Positions 19,305 to 24,074 of a DNA stretch of 24,074 bases are shown here, piece by piece. Position numbers and translations under genes: made by a program. Below the pieces are notes generated by a model. That model was not told where the DNA came from and searched no databases. It worked only from the letters and a program-made list of their open reading frames with translations. This DNA is from Phoronis ovalis (taxonomy: Eukaryota > Phoronida > Phoronidae), in assembly GCA_028565635.1 (NCBI GenBank), contig JAOXYB010070167.1:1-24074 (forward strand), read 5' to 3'. The stretch's first letter is position 1. Each line of letters opens with the position of its first letter.

Positions 19305-22300
19305 GTATTAAGACACCAATCTATTCGATTGATTAAATTAGTCCAAGATTAATAGATTATAATCATATGTTGCCTGGCGCAAACTTTCGTCAGACATGTT
19401 TACGTCAGACGTGAAATTACTGTGATAAATGTAGTCAACTTGTTCGTAACATGCCAATATCGGATCTGAACTAAAATTTAAAAATAAAAGCACTTATTCA
19501 TAGCCATACAAGACAAAATTTCGGTTTAAGTTGGCTGAGACAGTAACGCCTTTTGCACAGCACTGCTGGGTATCAAAGGCAGACTGTCTGTATTAGTCCC
19601 GAAGATTTTAGACTATAGAGCATCATAAAGTTACTGAAATAACCAAGACATGGCAACTGTGTAAAGGCATGTTAAAGTTTCAACTGATTACAGGACTATA
19701 TTATTACGGTAATAAAACTTTTACAACAATTAATATAAAAATTGAATTAATTTATATATTTTTTTTTCCAGCTACTTGGTAAAAAAATCAACTTGCAAGG
19801 AATTTTAAGAACTACCATATTCTCCGTGAAATCTGTTTCACCAATTCATGTCACCTTTCTGGCACATCCAGTTACCATGCCAACTGAGGTAAACATCTTA
19901 ATGAGTGTTCTCTCATGCACTGAAATCCATTGTCAAATGGTCTCATATTTACATGTAGTTAAATGTGGAGGCTTTGTACAAACCTATTAATAGAAGGGGG
20001 TTGTGAGGGTACTAATTAATATCAAAAATGTGGGTGTGGTATGCTGCCCAGGGAAAAAATCCTAACCCTCTGGTTAATAAAGGTCATCAAAAATATACCC
20101 TGTGGTAAATAAAAAATACAAAAAATATACCCTGTTGTAAATAGTTCTTCAAAAATGTATAGTTACGCTGTTGTAAAATTCACTTGTAAATTAATTACCC
20201 TGTAGATAAATAAGTATGTGAATATTTGCTGACCGTAATTTTTCATACTGTCGCAAATGCATTTTTCCAAAAAAATATCCTATGGTAAATGAAAAATATA
20301 CCCTGTAGTAAATGTCCAGTAAGAAAAGTTGTAATTAAGGCTTTGCAAACCACGAAAAACATACCCTGTCGTAAATGCAGAAGGTGAAAAAAGGGGGCCT
20401 GTTGGGCGCCACATGTATATAGTGACTTGGATGTCTGTATTCCCCGGGCCTCAATTAACTCTTAATTAATTCCACAGAAAACTTGATATGATATTACAAT
20501 GAATCCATTACCATGTGATTGCATTCAACAAAAAAGTATCATTGAAATATCATGCACTAGCTAGCAGGACATACATTTTGAAACTCCTATAATATTGTAT
20601 TATAAGCAATTCAGGAACCCTTTGGGAAATCAGGGATTCAATATAACTGTGTAGATGGTGTAGATATGTTCTTCTTATGTCTGGTACAAGAAATGCCAGT
20701 TGTAATTGACACTACCTATGATGTGAAGTAAGAGAACAATATGGGCTAAGCATAAGTCAAAATGAATGAAAAAAACATTGTGTGCAGTTTAGAGTTAACG
20801 TACAATTCTTTGGATATCTTGTTAGGTGTCAACAACTAAGAAATGGTACTCATTGGAAGAAATGAAACAGCTGGTAATAACCAAAGACGACTCATTACCA
20901 CTGCTAGGAATGGAACCACTAGAACTAGCCAAACAAACAGAAAAAGGTAACTACTCTGTGCTTGCCCACATAGAATGTATGCTGCATTTAGATTATTTTA
21001 TTAAAATAATATTAACACTAAAACTTAAAATATCATGAAATACTGTTTTTGTAATGCATACATGGTAACTTTCTTGGCGTAAAAGATGTTCGGCAACTTT
21101 TGTTTCAGGATACAAATATGTTAAATAAAATTTACATATTAACAGCAGTTTATGAAGACTGTTCCTGAAAAAATAATATACGTGCAAAAATAGCTCTTTT
21201 GCTAAACCCCACTATTCATAACTACATTTCATTGTCCACTATAATTTTTGGCAAGTAGCTATCATTAGCAGAAAAATATTACATTTTGCTTCCTTGATGC
21301 CCATGTCAAATTTTTCTAAACAGACCCGATTCAACAGTTTTATACGAAGACATCTATTTATAGCAGTTTTTAATACTAAGAACATTATGCAAAATAACAA
21401 GGGCACATTTCAGAAAAAATGTAGATATATGTGATAGGACATTTTCTTATTGCAGTTAGCCAATTCACCACTATTTTAATAGTGGACTAAATCACCATTC
21501 GTACACTATGAATTGCGTATGTGCTGCTTCGAACTAAATATGAACTTGACCAATGTTTTTTCCTAAACACAGTATAAAGTTGGAAAACTACTAGGGAATG
21601 AAATTTCATTAGCAAGTAAATGACTTGCTGATTGATAGATAATTGCTATTTTCAATGCCTAGAACTGTTATTTTTCAAATCCTAGACTACCAGAACCAAT
21701 ATTTTCTCACTATATCCCCTGCTGGATGAAACTAAAAAGTCGTATTCCTAAGATATTTCATAATGGCTAATTTTGCAATTATTAATATCAAAATATTCTT
21801 ATCCAGGACTCGGAATAGTACCTCTGTCAGAGTTAGATGAGTTTCAACCAGAAGTATATGATGTCGCAAACATATCATCTCAGAGTTCGCCACAAGAACT
21901 CCTTGTCAAAGCAGCAAAACTTGGCAAGTTAGGTGAGACAAAAATATATATGATTGTGAAATGTGATATCTGATCACGAATTTAAAAAAATGGAAAATAA
22001 ACTTTTCAAGCGTTTTTCCGTTATTTAAAGAAATATTCCATGAAGTGTAAAAAGTTTTTGCACACACTAACACTATAAAATGCTAGAACAGAAGAAGGGT
22101 GTTTATTGTAACCTGATAATGTATTGATTCACAGTTCTTGTGTCTGTAGAGCAAGAACAGCTGTTTCAAGAGTTTGCTGACTACTGTTATCCAAGCACAG
22201 TTATGAACGAAAAAGTATTTGCAAAATATCTAGTCTGTAAAGGTGCTAATCAACTTCATATCAAAAAGTACTTCAGGTAAGAACCATTCCATTAAAAATT

Positions 22301-23940
22301 AGTAGCAGACGTTTCTGAAATGTTTTGCTCCCTTTTTGTCTTAATAATTCCTCCATATAGGAACTATTTCTGTCCCGTCCGCTAGTAATTCAAACTGTTG
22401 TCATGATTAGCCTCCTCCTTCTTTATTCAGATTAATTCATTTATATAACTTTTTTTACCCTAAGCATGTGATATTTTTTGAGAATCTCTCCCCGGTGGTA
22501 ATTTTTTTAGTATTGCCCTTAAGGGGTCGTAGCTAGTTGTAAGAAATAGCTGTCCGAGATACACATAACTTCAAAATATCAATCAGTGCAAGCATTATCA
22601 ACCAGTAATGCAGTATTATTTGGTATGGTTATAATGTCGAATAGTTAAAGCACTAGTACATAATCACTCTAAATGTTTATAAAATTAACATTTTATGCAA
22701 AAAAAATACCTTGAGAGTGTGATGAGCCAAGCGCATTGCAGACTAATTTTTATTAATAAAAGTTTACAGTCGTGGCTGCATGAGGATGTTTAGTTCAGCG
22801 ATCCCAGCATTCCACATGTCATAATCTAGAGGCAATAGGGGTATTGGAATGATTTAAAAATTCATTTGTCACTTTAAACAGTTGTATAAGGGATGTTACT
22901 TCATACATATGCTGCAAAGGTTGTCATTTTGGCAGAATTTTGCATCAATAACACTGAAATTTAAATATAAGACATAATTTTTTTTAAATAAATAAGATCG
23001 CACCTATATTTAATTGTCCTTAACGAAATTACATCAGATACTTAATTTCTACTAACCCCAGTTTCTTGAATTTTTATTAATAAAAATGGGCTTGACAGAC
23101 AGATAAAATTGCATGTAACAGAAGCGCCCTCTGCACTACCTATACACCACCTTAATATTATCAAAATATATTAGCAAGTTAGGAAAATGAAAAATGGTAA
23201 AAAACAAAGCTTTTGTGTTAAAATGCACAGAATCCTGCATATCAGTCCAGCTCGAGCTATCCTTTCTCATTTTGTTTTGTACCATCTAAATTATGTGGCA
23301 TCAGTTTAAGATTTCACCAGTTGGTATAAATTGTACAAAACAAGTTTATTACTTTAATGTTGTATAACGGTTAAAATAGACTTCCAGCACAAATAACAAT
23401 TTCTTTTGCTTAACCTCTCTTTTAATAATACCAGCCTTACTGAAACTGTAAACTGAGTAGTAGAAAGAAGCAAAGCATATATCCAGTGGCCTGAATAAGT
23501 TGCTATAAATGCTAATTATTCTGACACTGCCGAAAATGTATGTACCCTTGATGTTTTGCCACATGTTGAGTAATTTTTTCAGAAACACAACACAATGAAG
23601 ACTCCTTGTGACGTATCAAAAAACTGATTTCTCAGGAAATTCACTAATAGATGATAAGCATCTAGTATATTGATAAATTTGCTGGTTGTATTAAGATAAT
23701 CCGCAGTTATCTAATATTAAGTACTGACATAAAGTAGATTTTATACTGTTTAGTATATATCCACAGGGCATTTGATGTTCACCAGCATCACATGTTAAGT
23801 TGGAAAGATGTCTTATTAGGACTGGCTGCCATGGAACCTTGCACACAACATGGTGGCACACCAGCTGAACTAAGATGTCGCTATATCTTCAGATATTACA
23901 ATGAAAAGGCCGATGGAGTGTTGCATTTCAACGAATTTAT
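19092..23940 (+). CDS. Degenerate Nudix domain plus EF-hand-like pair, 3'-incomplete
   Basis: Six plus-strand exons join in frame: 19092-19304, 19772-19888, 20826-20946, 21807-21932, 22135-22276 and 23767-23940. They give 297 residues plus two bases and run past the right edge. Residues about 21-130 read as a Nudix fold: SVSVLIPRETDNRYFLV, then WWLPSGYVE, then the box G53-x5-E59-x7-R67. The box continues VASELLG where Nudix hydrolases have REUxEExG, so two of the three usual metal-binding glutamates are missing and hydrolysis is doubtful. Residues about 230-262 (YFRAFDVHQHH...KDVLLGLAAM) and 274-297 (ELRCRYIFRYY, then loop N285-E296) look like paired EF-hands with poor calcium ligands, although Gly290 and Glu296 are kept. 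I do not recognise the full protein. A further C-terminal domain is likely. Confidence 0.85.
19772..19888 (+). CDS. Nudix-EF gene exon 2
   Basis: The exon is 117 nt, phase 0 on both sides, after the acceptor TATATTTTTTTTTCCAG, with donor ACTGAG/GTAAAC. It opens with LLGKKINLQG, completing the Nudix box, and continues through a strand (HVTFLAHPV) typical of the fold. Confidence 0.85.
19995..20453. mobile_element. Repeat element with minisatellite core and similar inverted ends
   Basis: The interior holds clear copies of AAAAATATACCCTGT-GTAAAT at 20089, 20121, 20292 and 20355, plus worn ones near 20151 and 20271. The left end (GGGGGTTGTGAGGGTACT, then GGTATGCTGCCCAGGG) resembles the reverse complement of the right end (GAGGCCCGGGGAATAC, then GTGGCGCCCAACAGG). 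It lies in intron 2 of the Nudix-EF gene. Borders are approximate and no target duplication is clear. Confidence 0.55.
20826..20946 (+). CDS. Nudix-EF gene exon 3
   Basis: The acceptor TATCTTGTTAG and donor AAAAAG/GTAACT bound 121 nt (phase 0 to 1). The peptide VSTTKKWYSLEEMKQLV fits the last Nudix element, in which a W-x-S-LEE helix is common. Confidence 0.82.
20947..21806. other. Nudix-EF gene intron 3
   Basis: This AT-rich intron has nothing I can support beyond its splice sites. Intron 1 (19305-19771) is likewise plain. Confidence 0.7.
21807..21932 (+). CDS. Nudix-EF gene exon 4
   Basis: The acceptor ATTCTTATCCAG and donor AAGTTAG/GTGAGA bound 126 nt, phase 1 on both sides. It encodes LGIVPLSELDEFQPEVYDVA and a Ser-rich, then Lys/Leu-rich linker between the Nudix and EF regions. 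Confidence 0.82.
22135..22276 (+). CDS. Nudix-EF gene exon 5, two in-frame acceptors
   Basis: The acceptor may be GATTCACAG (exon starts 22135) or TCTTGTGTCTGTAG (starts 22150). Both keep phase 1, and they differ by five residues (VLVSV). The exon encodes EQEQLFQEFADYCYPSTVMN and ends in the helix IKKYFR that leads into the first EF-like loop. The donor CTTCAG/GTAAGA is strong. Confidence 0.82.
22277..23766. other. Nudix-EF gene intron 5
   Basis: This 1.49-kb intron has no supported exon on either strand. The 79-codon minus-strand frame at 23349-23588 lacks splice context and looks like chance. Confidence 0.65.
23767..23940 (+). CDS. Nudix-EF gene exon 6
   Basis: The acceptor TATATATCCACAG and donor TTTAT/GTGAGT bound 174 nt, phase 2 on both sides. 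It encodes the first EF-like loop and helix (DVHQHHMLSWKDVLLGLAAM), then HGGTPAELRCRYIFRYY and the second loop NEKADGVLHFNE. The following exon is outside the window. Confidence 0.85.
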
Positions 23941-23970
23941 GTGAGTAATAAAAGACTTTGTCAGGTATAA

Positions 23971-24074
23971 GACCCCGGGGGGGGTACTCAGGTTATGTTT
24001 TGGTGGGGGTGTGCAGCCGAGTTGAAAATTTTGGATTTGGATTGTATACTTTTCACTGTATTTTTTTGGATTGC
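23971..24074 (+). mobile_element. Left end of another G-rich repeat element, cut by window edge
   Basis: ACCCCGGGGGGGGGTACTCAG followed by GGTGGGGGTGTGCAGCCGAG shares the C-run/G-run, GGTACT and GGGTGTG-GC blocks with the end of the element at 19995-20453. It lies 30 bp past the exon 6 donor. It is identified by resemblance only. Confidence 0.4.

Overview
This is an AT-rich, intron-rich stretch of animal nuclear DNA. Coding sequence sits in short exons with GT-AG borders, the genes are those of a ciliated metazoan, and the non-coding DNA carries small inverted-repeat elements. A marine invertebrate, perhaps a mollusc or another lophotrochozoan, is my best guess; it rests on general character, not on a diagnostic marker. 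Nothing bacterial, viral or CRISPR-like is visible.

Layout. (1) About 0.25-5.3 kb, minus strand: the 5' part of a tektin gene, a structural protein of ciliary and flagellar microtubules, running off the left edge. One core exon is present in two homologous copies that cannot both be included without a frameshift, so they look mutually exclusive. The first coding intron holds four further open segments, all phase 2 at both ends, which would insert in frame as cassette exons. (2) 6.2-11.0 kb: a long AT-rich stretch with no convincing gene and one CTCF-like site. (3) About 11.05-12.0 kb, plus strand: a probable orphan first exon with a strong splice donor, followed by an A-rich tract. (4) 13.35-14.86 kb, minus strand: a complete two-exon carbohydrate sulfotransferase of the CHST8-14/HNK-1ST type, 352 aa. 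(5) 16.78-18.64 kb, minus strand: a complete three-exon ZNHIT3 homologue, 153 aa; its first intron holds a 109-nt near-perfect hairpin and a roughly 340-bp terminal-inverted-repeat element. (6) From 19.09 kb to the right edge, plus strand: six exons of a protein with a degenerate Nudix domain followed by a weak EF-hand pair, 297 aa visible and 3'-incomplete. It is divergent from ZNHIT3 across about 450 bp.

The four recognisable genes do not form a pathway: cilium structure, Golgi glycan sulfation, snoRNP/nuclear-receptor cofactor, and an unknown Nudix-EF protein. Only ZNHIT3 and the Nudix-EF gene show a plausible regulatory link, a shared promoter interval. The most striking features are the modular, phase-matched exon set of the tektin gene and the Nudix-EF architecture with a damaged catalytic motif. 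Exon borders were derived by hand from reading-frame continuity and splice consensus and have no transcript support.
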